From positions 90,944,684-91,008,683 of the forward strand of contig CM042685.1 in the NCBI GenBank assembly GCA_023614405.1: a DNA stretch of 64,000 bases, given 5' to 3'. Origin of the DNA: Avena insularis (taxonomy: Eukaryota; Streptophyta; Magnoliopsida; Poales; Poaceae). The notes under the pieces are model-generated. The model was not told where the DNA came from, did not search any database, and worked only from the letters and a program-made list of their open reading frames with translations. How positions within the stretch are numbered: the first letter of the stretch is position 1; the number at the start of each line of letters is the position of its first letter. Positions 1 to 11,691 of this stretch are shown in pieces. The position numbers and the translations under genes are program-made.

Positions 1-1097
1 GTGTGTTGCTATTTGTGCCCCCCTGCAGGGTAAAACTTTCTGAAAGCCGTATCCGCGGTTATGGACGACTTGGAGCACAGTATCTCGATCACAGACAACT
101 ATAACTTAAGTAGTGCTATAAATTTGACTTTATAATGACTACTAATCAGTTTCACTATAAAGGAATGGCTAAATAAAAGTGCCAACAATTGCTGGTTTGG
201 ATTGTCACCTGTTACCATTGTATCTGACTAGTAAGTATTGCAACCACAATGGAATGGCTAAATAAAAGTACCATCAATTGCTGGGTTTTTGGGATGCCTC
301 ATGCTATATGTATCGGACTAGTAAGTACTACAACTACAACAGAATGATTAACTAAAACTGCCCACTGCTTATTATATCAGGATGACTCACGCTATCTATA
401 CATGACTAGTAATTTCCGCAACTATAACAGAATGAATAAAACTGACAACTGTGTGTGTTCCTCTGTTGACTTCCTCGTTTGGTCTCGAGGGGGAAATACC
501 AGGATAGGTATGCTCGGTGATAGTTTCAGGTTGGATCTGAATAGGTCTTTCTTATCTCTCTCTGATAGCCGCCAGTTGTATTGAGTCTCAATAGGTTATT
601 CAGTGCATGCCGCGCTGCCGCTTCAGTCTACCATACCTATGTAGGCGAGGACCGCCGAATTGTAGTCTCGCCATCTCCTGGCCTCAGTACTGAACGCTCT
701 CTTTTTCCTTTGCCCTTTGTAGGAACCCCTTTTGTTTAAGCATGTTTTGAGATTGACGTCGTTAGCAGGGTTACCCTTCCGGCTTGGCCTGGGCAGGGTT
801 ATGGATGCCATTGGTTATTCTTCAGGGCTCTTAGCTCAATTTGCATCTTGTCCGTACTCGGACGCTGTATCATTTTAAAGGTTATTTGGATCTTTGTATT
901 GTATATCTGTATTCTTGACTCTTTGACTCATTGTTGTATATATCTGTTCTGTGGGTTCCATCGTGGACTATTGTGTAATGGTATTACTTTGTTTTACACC
1001 CGCACGAAAGTGCCTAGTGGGCACCTTTGAGTCGTTTCTATGCGGGTTTGGCGGGAATCGCTGAAACTTGCATAGGGTCGATTCTGAGGGTGTTACA
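1..1097 (+). repeat. LTR-1 of array (3' portion, cut by window start)
   Basis: This is the last 1.1 kb of a long LTR. It matches 12173-13266 and 16910-17998 almost base for base, apart from small indels. It ends in GGTGTTACA at 1089-1097 and a primer-binding site follows four bases later, so the right boundary is firm. The left part lies outside the window. It contains a four-unit tandem repeat (137 to about 480). The short reading frames here are not conserved and I do not regard them as genes. Confidence 0.9.
137..480 (+). repeat. Tandem repeat inside LTR-1, four units of about 89 bp
   Basis: Units begin with GACTAGTAA or a close variant at 137, 226, 316 and 404, a spacing of 89, 90 and 88 bp. 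Each continues with a shared core of the type GGAATGGCTAAATAAAAGT, then a variable stretch. The repeat recurs with the same spacing in the other two LTR copies, so it was present before the array formed. Confidence 0.85.
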
Positions 1098-1940
1098 GAG
1101 TGGTATCAGAGCTCAGCAGTTACGATACCCCACTGGTCCAGCCTGTGGGATAACCTAGCTAATGGACGATGTAGAGTGTCAAAACTATTTTTCAAAATCG
1201 GTTGGATAGGTAGGTCTGCTTTTACTCCTTACCCCTCTGCTATTCTCCTCTTACCTCTACGTGTTTGAATCTACTCTCACCCTTTATTTGAGTCCAGGAA
1301 TTCTCGTGGTTGGGTTTCCATCGTACCTTTAGGGCTTCGCTTCCTCCTCTTGTAACGGTGCTTCAACATCCGACCTTCATGCTATCTGATGAATCTTTCA
1401 TCTGTTGTACCTTTCAGTGGACCAAAAATTCACAAATTTTTTCTTCCTATCCTCCGGTGTTTCCGATACGACAAAGTCAAGAACATCGGACCTGATGAGA
1501 ATCTCCATCCCTCAATTTCTGAACCTCGCTTGTTGAGATCTTCAGTGTGAATTTCGAAAGTTGGTCGCATAATCCGTCTGTTCATGTACATAGTAATGCT
1601 TTGAGTGCGGGATGGAGTCGCGACCATACCACTACTCTTATCATTCGCTTTTGTACATTGAATGGTTGGGTCAATGCAATTTACTCCTTCCACTGAAGTT
1701 AGAGGTGGCCCTATCTTTTGAGACCTCTACCTTCGTCCTTTGTTTATCCAGGGCGTTCTCTCGACGATCATGGACAACGACCCCTTGTTGGTGGTGTGGC
1801 CGATTTCAAGGCTGAGAAATAATCCTTGTTAGTGGTGTCGCGAGGATCTACACAAAGAGAGAAGATTCATATCGCCGGCCTTCTTCCCCGTATCATGAGG
1901 CGGATCTCGAGGGCGAGATCCATTGTTAGTGGTGTCGAAT
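1098..1940 (+). mobile_element. Internal domain 1 of the LTR array, non-coding
   Basis: About 0.84 kb lies between two LTR copies. It starts with a PBS and has no gag or pol motif in any frame. Near the 3' end (about 1904-1922) it keeps the phrase ATCTCGAGGGCGAGATCC, which in elements B and D is the end of the pol chromodomain frame just before the polypurine tract. That suggests descent from a Tekay/Del chromovirus that lost its genes. A clean polypurine tract before the downstream LTR is missing: the last bases read TTAGTGGTGTCGAAT. The motif TTGTTAGTGGTGTCG or a variant occurs three times between 1786 and 1940. I infer a LARD-like non-autonomous element mobilised in trans. Confidence 0.8.
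1101..1112 (+). promoter_or_regulatory. Primer-binding site, initiator-Met tRNA type
   Basis: TGGTATCAGAGC lies four bases after the LTR end. This is the standard plant retrotransposon PBS, complementary to the 3' end of initiator methionine tRNA. It fixes the orientation of the element as +. Confidence 0.92.
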
Positions 1941-2140
1941 TGTAGCACCCCGGGAAAACCAGTAATATAAAATCGCATGTTAAAAATACTTTGTGCATCA
2001 TCATGACATCATCATGCATACTAATTGCCAAAACTATTTTCTAAAGCCTATGTTTTCTAAAATAATGCCCTCTATTTCAAATACAAACCTCGTCCTCTTC
2101 CGGATATGTTGTTTGTCTAAAAACTATTTATAAAAGCCTT

Positions 2141-2160
2141 CTATAAAATATACTATAAAA
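2141..2160 (+). promoter_or_regulatory. TATA-like cluster in LTR-2
   Basis: CTATAAAATA is followed directly by TACTATAAAA, about 200 bp into the LTR and upstream of a GC-rich leader with ACCCTAAACCCTAA boxes. The pair is conserved in LTR-3 at 14299-14318. Position and conservation suit the LTR promoter; there is no transcript evidence. Confidence 0.4.
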
Positions 2161-4234
2161 CAACAATCTAAATAAAATAAAACTTTTTTAAAAAACCCCG
2201 GAGGCAACCGGCCAGGCCCGTAAGCCCAAACGAAAGCCACCAAACCCTATTCTACCCAACCCTCTGACCTAAACCCTAATCCACCCATAGCTTTCCTCCA
2301 CCCCGCCGCCACCCACCACACATGCACGCGGTGCGCTGCCCGTCTGGACCCGTTCAACACCACGCACCCACCTCGCCACGGTCAATGATCCCCCACGCGT
2401 GGCCCCACTTCCGCATCGCTCACCCCCGACATGTTCCGCTCGCTGGCCCACCCACGACGCTCCCTCGCGATCCCGTACTCCACCCTGCTTCCTCTCGCAC
2501 GCAACCTCTTAAAGCCTCCTCCTGCATCTTCCGCCGCCGCCAGGGACACCAACTCCCCCCGTCGCCTCTCTACGCAAGCCGCAAGCCTCGCTGACCTCCG
2601 CCATCCCGCGCTCGCGTCTGGCCACCGTCCTGGCTCGATCCCTGCCGCCAGAGCTCCTCTCCGCAGCGCCTCTCCCTCCCTGCTTCTAACGCGTGAGTCC
2701 CCGGCCGCAGCACCTCCTCGAGCACGCGCAGGACTGCTCCTCCTCGACGCGTGGCCCAGCTCGCAGGGCCCCGTCGCCGGCCTTCCTCTACAGCGAGCGA
2801 AGCCGCTGGCCTCTGCATCCTCCTCCCTGTTCGCCAAGTGTCGATCGCCTCGTCGGCCATCTCTGCAAGCACCGCTTCCCGTCTGGCGTCCTCCCCTCGT
2901 TGGAGCCCCTCTACATCACCACCTCCCGGCCAGGTCCCCAGCGCCTTTCGTCCACGGTTGTGACAAGCCTCCAGCACCCCATGCTCGCTTCCGTCCCCAC
3001 ATGTTTTTTTCTCTCTGACGAGGCCTTGCCACATTTTCTGCTCTGCTGTTTTGGTAGGTGCCGTATCAGTGGGGTGCTCCGGCTAGTGAGCTATGCCTTG
3101 CCCTCCTCGCCTGTAATCCAATTGGTGTGTTTCCTTCCGTTTGTACTTGCTCATGTGGATGCTGCGAGGACACCGATTTGACCTTCATCAATGTTTCTTC
3201 CCCACAGTGGCCATTTCGTCGGGTTCTTCCTGTCGTTTGACCTCGCCACCAACAAGATCACGTCATCGTGGATCTGGCTCATTTTTTCCTTCTACAAGAT
3301 ATTCCTCGTTGTCAATGAATGATGCCGCATGCAGGACCACCAAGATTATACCCAAGATCTCCTTCCTGGACCCGACGGCCCCGACGCCCCGATCCAAAGA
3401 CCGATCCCGGCGTCCGAAGACCGAACCCTCAAATCCAAAGATCGCTGAGTTCCCCATGTGTGACCCCAAGCCCCTATATTGTTATAATATGATAGTTAAT
3501 TTGTGCATATTGAATTTTACATGCTTGCATACATATTCGTGTGGGTTGGGGGCATTATGCCGATTCACCTCATAATTAAATATGGAGACCATATGCACCA
3601 TCTAGCCTTATATTGCCCCCATTTAAATTTGTGTAGCGAACCGGTGCCATGTTTCGCCTTGTTAAGAAAACATTTAAATTGCGGGGTAGCTAAACAACTA
3701 TAACCATATACTTAATTGTCGGGACCCCGGTTCCGCTTAATATGACCTAATTGCATCGCATCTTTGCCATGTCATACCGCATACATGCATCATGCCCGAT
3801 CTTCTGTCGTAGTATTAAATAGTGCATCCGGTGTTTCTTCTAGTGTTTTGCTTCTTCACAGACTAGGCCGATGAGTTGATGCGAGTGTCGACCCGATCTT
3901 CGGATGAAACTTCGGCAATGTTTTCCAGGCGAGCAATCTCCCCCTTTCTACCTATCTTACTTTTATAGTATTTATTCCCTCCTGTTGATCTATTGCTATC
4001 TGTGTTGTGATGCTCTAGTTTCCGTACCAGTGATATCCCTTGCAGCCTTATATTGCCTTGGACACATCCTATTACCTGTTGTTTGGTAGATAGTTGGACT
4101 TGCGGGTCGTAGTCGCTTGCTCAAGTGCTGTCGCCCAAGTGCAAAGGTCCACCATGCTTGTTGGAAGACTGCCATATGCTTTATGTTGGAGATGATCATG
4201 GCTTTAATTATCGTGTAATAACTAAAATTGAAGT

Positions 4235-4245
4235 AGGTAAATAAT
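4235..4245 (+). repeat. LINE target-site duplication, left copy
   Basis: AGGTAAATAAT here recurs exactly at 11681-11691, directly after the LINE poly-A tail. The undisturbed LTR-3 copy carries the site once (near 16414), which shows what the pre-insertion sequence was. Confidence 0.95.
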
Positions 4246-4934
4246 ATAGGACGAAGAACCTCGCGGATGGCTCTCTCTTCTCCTCTCCTCTCTCTATCCT
4301 CCGGTGATCACCGTGGATTGCTTGGAATTTGGAAGGCCATAAGCAGGGTTGTGGTTGGTGCTGCGATCAGTCCTTGTTGGCAGTGCTCGATCTCGAGGGA
4401 AGATTCGGGACAGGTGTCGCTGCGAGATGCTTCGGGGCAAATTCTGGCGAGTTGGTGTTCGATGGTGGATATTTCGAATGGGACGCGTTTGGTAAATGAG
4501 GGTTGGCACGTTCTCGTGGGTCTAGCGTTTGCGGTGCAGGGGCAGTTCCTCGCGGTGTCACCGGCGCGCCGCCCTATGTGCGTACGTGCCAGGTGATACG
4601 GCTCGGCGGTTCCAGGAGAGGTGCGGGCGCTGACGGTGGGGCGTCGGTGGAGGACGGCCACCTGCCAGGTGAGGTGACGGGTACTAGTACACCGGAGCAC
4701 GATCCCCAGTCAGTTTCCTCTCCGTCTCCCATTTCCTCTAACCCTAGATCGAGAGCCGGTTCCCCTCTGTCTCTTGCAAACTCCAGATCTCGTGGGGTGT
4801 GTAGAGTGGTTTTCGTCCGGGAGCCGCCAATTCTCCATCCTTCAGCGCCGCGTGCTGTTTCTTCGGTGAGGTGGAGTGGGGTTGTTTTGGGAGATAACAG
4901 ATATTTTGCTCAGGTTGTGGCTGCGGATTCAGAC

Positions 4935-7055
4935 ATGGATCGGCGGTTTCGTGGTGGGCGTGGTTCCCCTTCTCGTCCTCCAGTCCGATCTGGTCCCTAT
5001 GCGAGCAGATTTGGATCTGGGTATGGGCAAGGTCGTTTTCCTGTTGATCGTAGGGTGCTAGAAGAGGATCACAGAGAAAGTGGTTGGATCCGGGAACAGG
5101 AACGGCGTCGTGATGAAGTGCGGCGTCGGGATGCGAGGCACATGGATGAGTTGCGGCAGGCGGAGAACGAGGCCAGATTGGAGGAGCAGCGCAGGGAAGC
5201 CATGGCGCGGGAGAGGGCTCTGTCTGAGGCTCGTCTTCGTGAAGCAGAGCAGGCACGCAACCGGGGCCGTTGGAGTCACCATCCAGAGATGCAGCAAGGA
5301 TCGGGATCGGATGACACTGCTTCGTCGTTCCCAGGCAGATCAGGTAATTCTGAAACAAATCCTAGGAGAGGAGATCCGGTTTTTGCTCATACGGTGGAGC
5401 AGGTTGCTATACCTAGGGTTGTGGTGAACACATCTGTTCCTATAACTCGTTTTGTTTCTGGCTTGAACACTTCTGCATCAATTTCTGTTAATGTGCCTGT
5501 AGGGGGGAGTCGTCCTGTGAATTTATCTCCAATACTGTAAATTAATCAGTCAAATGTTGTTGCCACTACTCTGGCGGGGTCCTCTGTACCACCACCAGTA
5601 GTGAGTGTGCCGAGGGATGGGAATGTGGTTGGAGCTTCTGGAGATTTGCAGTTGTTGGATGTGATTTAGGAAGAAGTGGTGTGTGAGAACTGTGGGAAGG
5701 ATCATAGCATTTTGGTCTGTCAAGAGAGGAAACCTTGGGAATATGTTCCTCTTTTCTTTGGCAGTACTGATTTTGAACAGGGTTTTCACTCTATTCCTGT
5801 TGTAGAATCTAATGTTCAGTCTATGGAGCAGCTTCATTATGCTCACATAAGTGTGGTCAGAGGCGATGTTACTGGGATAGATTTGGAGAAAGAATTTCAA
5901 ATGTGGGCGGATGCTTTGGGGTCTGGGTGGAGGTTTAATGCTAGACCTATTAATGATGTGGAATTTTTGATGAGATTTCCTTCAGCTAGATCCATTGATG
6001 ATTTCCACTTTGGGAAGGTGTTTATGAAAACAATTCCTGATGGTGTTATCCAATTGTCTAAGTGGAATGGGGACCTGGAACCTGTTGAATGGTTGGAGGA
6101 GGCCTGGTTTAGGATTGTTGGGATTCCTATGAAATACAGGGAGAAGTCGACTGTTTTCTATGTTGCTTCTTTGGTGGGCAAGCCTTTGGCCCTGGACAGG
6201 AACAGTCTAAGGAATTTGGCATATGTGAGGATGAAGATTGCTTGTTTAGATGTATCCCTGGTTTCTAATACAAGAAGGGGGGAAATGCAGGGAGGGATTT
6301 ATGAATTCAAATACACTAGGGAGATTTTTGCTCCTGATGCTATGCCCACTTTGCCTTCTTCTATGGGTATTGATGGACAGGATGGTGATAATGTGTTGAA
6401 TAAGAGGGCTGAGGAGGAAGCTGAGCATAGGAGGCCTGATGGAAATTGTGGGCAAGGGATTGGACCTGGTGCAGGTGGTGGTGGGGTTGCTGGAGGTCGT
6501 CAGCATGGTGGTGGTGATGCTAGTGGAGCTGGGTTGGACAAGGGTAAACAAGTTGTGGTAGAGCAGGAAGATTTTGGGGGAGTTTCTTTTGGGACCAAAA
6601 TGGCTAATATTTGGGCTAGCTCTGGAGGTGTTGGTCGTTCAAGAGGGATGGTTATCAGAGAGAATGTGGAAGGTGACAATGGTGGTGGTGCAGATACTCA
6701 AAACAGAACAACTGATGTGGGGCTGCAAGTTGATACTCAGGAGACTGTGCTAGATAGTGGTGGGTTGGGTGATGTTCACATGGATGTCATCCAGAATTTA
6801 TCATCCAGCTTGGTTAAAGAAACCAGTATTGAGGTTGCTGGTGGTCCTCAGAGGTTTGATGACTTTATCAGGGGGTTGTTGAAGGATAGAAGCAGTGATA
6901 AATATTATGAGCTCAAGAAGCAATATGGTCATTTGTTGGAAGATGAAGAAGAACAGGATGAGGGTGCCCAGAGAAAGGATGACAATGTGTCTACTGATGA
7001 ATCCTTTGGTTCTTCTTCTGACAGTGGAAAAAAGGGACTGATGGGGGGTCTGTGA
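4935..7055 (+). pseudogene. LINE ORF1: RNA-binding gag-like protein (two in-frame stops)
   Basis: The frame runs from an ATG at 4935 to a TGA at 7053-7055 and is also open upstream to about 4503, so an earlier start cannot be excluded. The first 200 residues are basic, with a long Arg/Glu-rich coiled-coil-like stretch (about 5060-5270). The middle carries a short CENCGKDH-type knuckle (5682-5720), then a conserved globular region of the DUF4283 type with tryptophan-rich motifs (WLEEAWFRIVGIP near 6095). A Gly-rich linker and an acidic tail (DEEEQDEG) follow. ORF1 proteins of L1 elements bind element RNA and form the ribonucleoprotein. Stops at 5538 (TAA) and about 5667 (TAG) break the frame without shifting it; both could come from C-to-T changes in Gln codons. 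Its stop overlaps the ORF2 start. Confidence 0.82.
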
Positions 7056-10000
7056 TGGAGGGAGCTCAAGATATGGAGGTTGTCAACCAAGATCAGGAAG
7101 TGGTGGCTGTTGACCTGTCTCAACCTGATGTCTCTACTCAGGAAAGTGTGGGTTCTTAGTCTGAGAATGTGGCTGGTGTAGAAGAACAAGTTATAAGGAT
7201 GAGATCAAGGGTGGCTGACCAAGGTGGGGCTAGAAACATGGCAGAAAGGCATTTGGCTCAACAACCTTCTAGAGATTTATCAGGTACAAATTTAACTTTG
7301 CATAATTCTTTTGCTGCACTAGATGATGATATCATTATGCATAGAGCTTTGGAGATGGGGGTAGATGCTTCTTCTATATCTTTGGATCATATTAATTCTC
7401 TAAAAGAATTAGAAATTGCTAGGCATAGTTTGCAGGATGACAGGTTGAGAATGAGGTTGAGGTTGATTTGAATGAGAAGGTCTTGTTTCTGGATTGGAAG
7501 GGTGATAGTAATGATGAGGAGGATTTCACTCCTGTGGTTTCTAGGAAAAAAAAGAAAAAATTGAGGGCTGGTTCTGGTGTGAAGGATAGAAAGTTAAAAG
7601 CAGCTGCTGTGAAGGTTCACAACTATCACCCTATGAGTGGTGTTGTGACTGGAACAAGAGAGAGAAAATCTGCATTATGATAGGTGTTATTTTGAATATA
7701 AGAGGTGTGGGGAAGAAGGGTGTAAGTGCTTATTTGAATAATTTGTTGAGACAGGAGAGAGTAGATTTCATTGGTTTACAAGAAACTATTAAGAAGGATT
7801 ATTCTGATGAATTTTTTAGGAGAATTGATCCTATGAATCAATTCTCCTGGAGTTGGTTGCCTTCTGTGGGAAGATCTAGGGGCATTTTCGGGGGCCTACG
7901 TTCCTCTAAATTGACTCAGCTTGACGTGTCTGTGGCAGATTCCATGTTAAGATGAAAGTGTTTGTTGTTTTGAAACAAATTCAGTGGCATTTGGTGGTGG
8001 TATATGGGGCTGCTCAAGAGGAGAATAAAGACGAGTTTTTGTTAGAATTAGCTGATGTTTGTCAGGATCAATCCATTCCTTTGTTGGTGGGTGGTTATTT
8101 TAATGTGATCAGGTGTGTTTCTGAGAAAAATAAGGGCCATTCTTTGAATAGGTGGGGGCACATGTTTAATTCGATTATTAATGCGGATGGTCTAAGGGAG
8201 ATTCTCATGTCTGGGGGGCAGTTTACTTGGTCCAACAACCAGAAAAATCCTACTTTGGAGAAGCTAGATAGGATATTAGTTTGTAAGGAATGGGAGAATC
8301 TGTTTCCTCTTACGACAGTACACAAGTTATCTAGAGAAGTTTCTGATCATAGTCCTTTGATCTTGGATACTATGGAAGGGCAGGAAAGGGGTGGCAGGGA
8401 ATTCAGGTTTGAAAAAAGCTGGTTACAGTGTGATGATTTTTTTATCAGGGTAGAGAAAGTTTGGAAAAAATGTGTGAATGGTAAAAACAGTCTTGATAGG
8501 CTGCAGAAGAAACTTAAGAATGTCAGAAATGATCTGAAAGGATGGGGTGCTCATATAAGGGGTGAGGATAAAAAAAAGAAGAAGAGATTGGTGGAGGAGC
8601 TTTAGGAACTGGAAAAAATTGAGGAGCTGATTTTGCTTACTGCAGAACAACTTAAACGAAAAGCAGTTATTCAGAAAGAGTTGCTAGAGGTATATGAGAA
8701 TGAGGAGAGATTTTGGCAGAAAAGATCGAGAGATAATTGGTTGCTGAAAGGTGACAATAGCACTGAGTATTTTCACAGGATTGCTAATGGGGTAAGAAGA
8801 AAGAAAATGATCTTTTCTATGAAACATGGGGAGAATGAGATTCAGGGGACTCATGACCTCCTGCAGCATGCCACTAATTATTATAAAACTTTGTTTGGTC
8901 CTGCTGGTGGGTCCTCTATTAGGCTTGCAGATAACAATTGGCAAGATTGGGAGAAGCTTAATGATGAGGACAGGGAAAAGATGGGGGTGCCGTTTACTGA
9001 AAAAGAGGTTAAGGAGGTTATTGATCAGATGGAGAAAAATAAAGCTGTTGGCCCTGATGGGATGCCTATTGAATTCTATCAACATTGTTGGATGATTATA
9101 AAAACAGATGTTATGGCTGTGTTTGAGGATTTTTTTGCTCATAAGATTGATCTGAGGAGCATTAACTATGGGGTGATTACTTTGTTACCCACAGGTGATG
9201 ATGCTGATAGGATCCAGAAATATAGACCTATTTGTCTGCTCCAAGTGTTGTTTAAGATTTTTACTAAGACTCTGATAGTTAGAACTAAACCTGTAATGGG
9301 GAAATTAATTGACACATGTCAGACTGCTTTTATCAAAGGGAGGTTTATAGCTGATGGAGTGACTTTGTTACATGAGATCTTGAAAGAATCGAAAAGTCAG
9401 AAGCAGCAGGGTGTGGTGTTGAAAATTGACTTTGAAAAGGCTTATGACAAAGTCAATTGGGATTTTTTGTTTTATTGTTGTAAGTAGAAAGGTTTCAGTG
9501 ATGACTGGATGATTTGGTTGAAAAGTGTTGTGACTCAGGGTACTCTCAGTGTTAATGTGAATGGGAAAACTGGCCCTTATTTTGGCAGTTTTAAAGGGGT
9601 CAGGCAAGGGGATCCTTTTTCTCCATTCTTATTCAATTTGGCTGGGGAATGTTTGGCTAATATGGTGCTTAATGCACAGGCTGGTGGGTTGTTTACGTGG
9701 TTGGCTGATAATCTGTTTGATAAAGGGATTGCCATTTTGCAATATGCTGATGATACCATCCTTTTTATTAAAGATGATTTTGAGGGGGCTAGAAACTTGA
9801 AATTGCTACTATATTTGTTTGAATCCATGTCTGGTCTCAAATTAATTTTGAGAAGAGTGAGGTGATGATGGTGTTGGATGATGAAGAGAAATTATTCAAT
9901 TATGCTGAAATGTTCAACTGTCAGAGAGGTAGTTGGCCGATTAAATACTTGGGGTTGCCGGTTTGTAGCAGGAGATGCACAGTGGCTGAGATGAGTTTTA

Positions 10001-11375
10001 TTGGGGGGTGCTTTATCTCTGGGAGGGAGGCATGTTAAAATCACTGATTGTGTTTCCTGTGTGGCTGTTTATCCCATGACTATGTTTCTTTTACACAAAA
10101 CAAATGTGGAAGAAATTGAGATACAAACTAGAGCCTTCTTTTGGTATGGGAAGGTGGGTAAAATAAAATATCATCTGGTTAAATGGAAATTTGTGTGTAG
10201 ACCCAGGAAAAAGGAGGATTGGGGATTAAAAACATTAGACTTTTTAATATTTGCTTGCTTTGTAAGTGGTGGTGGAGCCTTGAAGCTGAGGAAGGGCCGT
10301 GGCAAGTTTTTGTGAGAAAAAAGTATATGAAGAAAGGGGGGATCAGTGCTGTGAAACACAGGCAGAATGATTCTCCATGTTGGAATGATTTGATTAAGAT
10401 TTGGGATCTCTATTTGGCTGGCAGGAAAATGAGAATCGGTAATGGGGAGTTGAATGATTTTTGGCATGATGCTTGGTGCCTGGATATGCCTTTGAAGGAT
10501 AAGTTCCCCGGTCTGTTTGCTATTTGCCAGAATCAAATGATCACTGTGGATGATCTGGAAAGAAAAGGGTGGAGATGCTCTTTTAGAAGGTGGTTGGATG
10601 TTGATGGGTTGAATCATCAGGAACAATTGAAAAATCTGTTGAATGGGGTGAGTTTGAATCAGGAAAAAGACAGGCCAGTGTGGATGTGGAATAAATCTGG
10701 CAAGTTTTCTGTTAAGTCGATGTATTCACATTTGTCGAATATAGGGATTGATAGAAGTTTCAAACATCTGTGGAAAGCTAAAATTCCCCTGAAGATTAAA
10801 ATTTGGTTGTGGCTTATCTGGCACAATGCTATTCACACCAAATATAACATGAGGAAGAAGAATTGGGTAGGAGATTTTACTTGTAGGTTTTGTAGTGATG
10901 ATGAAAACATTGGGCATTTGTTGTTTTCTTGTGTGGCAGCTAGATATGTTTGTGGGTGGTTGCCAGAGCTATTGGTGCTACGAATAGGCCTGGGTCCTTT
11001 TCTCAGTACTTTTGGTGGGCTCCTCAGTTTTTGGGAGTCAGCAGGAATGTGCAAATTACGGTGGTGGCGGCAATTTGTTGGGCTATCTGGAAGCTCAGGA
11101 ATAGGGATTGTTTTGAAAAAAAGCTTATTAATTTGCCTGTTGATCTGGTTATATATGCTTGTGTGTTCATTCGTTATTGGGCAGGGATACATGGGGAGGA
11201 AGACCAGGCGGTGTTGCAAGCTGGAGCTGATACTCTGCAACAGAATGCACTAGCTGACGCTGCGGCTATGGATGTGGCTCCTGTTCCTTTTCTAGGACTG
11301 CCAGCAATCCCGGAAAATCGCACTCATGAAGCTCCGGAACTGGAAAGGGGGCGGGAGAAAAGAAGGAGAACCTGA
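7055..11375 (+). pseudogene. LINE ORF2: endonuclease - reverse transcriptase - zinc-binding region
   Basis: ORF2 starts at an ATG at 7055 that overlaps the ORF1 stop (TGATG). About 200 residues of linker precede the AP-type endonuclease, which starts near 7677 (LNIRGVGKKG) and includes LQET (about 7780) and SDHSP (about 8344). The catalytic GGDFN motif reads GGYFN (Tyr codon 8096-8098). The reverse transcriptase spans about 9000-9860 with NKAVGPDG, DFEKAYDKVNWDFL, GDPFSPFLF and an intact YADD (9743-9754). A zinc-binding RT-associated region (SGKFSVKSMY, then CRFC and H-x-x-x-x-C) lies at about 10690-10945, and a C-terminal tail ends at 11375. ORF2 nicks DNA and copies element RNA at the nick. 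Breaks: TAG stops at about 7157, 8603 and 9485; frame changes near 7460, 7675, 7950, 9845, 10000, 10215 and 10960. It is inactive. Confidence 0.9.
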
Positions 11376-11680
11376 AGAGCTTGTTTGTGAGAAGATTATG
11401 AGTTGGCAGCTCACGTGGTTTCTTCGTTGGTCTGGTAGCCCCTCGTTGTGTTTGATAATACTGTTTCCCACTAGCCTGAGGGCGGTGTTCTTGCGTCTCC
11501 AGCTTTCTTCCTTTCACCTGTTAAGTTTGTTTGGTTTGTAATATGGATACCTACAGTCGTTTTGACCCCCTAGGAGGGTCAGTACTACGTTTGTGTGTTT
11601 GTGATTATGTGTGGATGTTGTTCCGTTGTCTGTTGATAATGGAACCCGATCCCTCTTTTTGGGGGATTGTATGAAAAAAA

Positions 11681-11691
11681 AGGTAAATAAT
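11681..11691 (+). repeat. LINE target-site duplication, right copy
   Basis: AGGTAAATAAT is identical to 4235-4245 and directly follows the A-tail of the LINE. From 11692 the LTR sequence resumes in register with LTR-3. Confidence 0.95.

Larger units (their letters stand above)
1941..4245 (+). repeat. LTR-2 of array, left part (split by the LINE)
   Basis: The LTR begins TGTAGCACCCCGGG at 1941, as does LTR-3 at 14107. It is collinear with 14107-16425 up to the LINE insertion point and resumes at 11692. Together the two parts give about 3.88 kb. It contains TATA-like repeats near 2141-2160, a GC-rich block with AAACCCTAA boxes at about 2220-3050, and an AT-richer second half. Long open frames on both strands in the GC-rich block are ordinary for that composition and are not listed as genes. 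Confidence 0.88.
4246..11680 (+). mobile_element. Full-length L1-type LINE inserted in LTR-2
   Basis: A 7.4 kb non-LTR retrotransposon on + with a 5' leader (4246 to about 4934), ORF1, ORF2, a 3' UTR (11376-11670) and a short A-tail (ATGAAAAAAA). It is bounded by a perfect 11-bp target-site duplication, so it is one complete insertion by target-primed reverse transcription. Domain content (zinc-knuckle ORF1 protein; ORF2 with AP-type endonuclease, reverse transcriptase and a C-terminal zinc-binding RT-associated region) matches plant L1 elements. Several in-frame stops and frameshifts show it is dead. The intact TSD suggests it is younger than the LTR array. Confidence 0.95.

Noticed and set aside
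165..480. CRISPR-like array
   Set aside because: Spacing is regular, but the units are contiguous 89-bp degenerate tandem repeats in an LTR, in a plant genome.
2382..3034. Long open frames on both strands in the GC-rich part of LTR-2, and the same at 14539-15203 in LTR-3
   Set aside because: They overlap each other in several frames, are Arg/Ala/Pro/Ser-rich as the base composition predicts, and have no domain. The homologous frames differ in length and ends between copies.
3141..3575. 144-codon frame conserved at 15326-15760
   Set aside because: Conservation is explained by recent duplication of the whole LTR. Substitutions do not favour synonymous sites by eye and no motif is visible.
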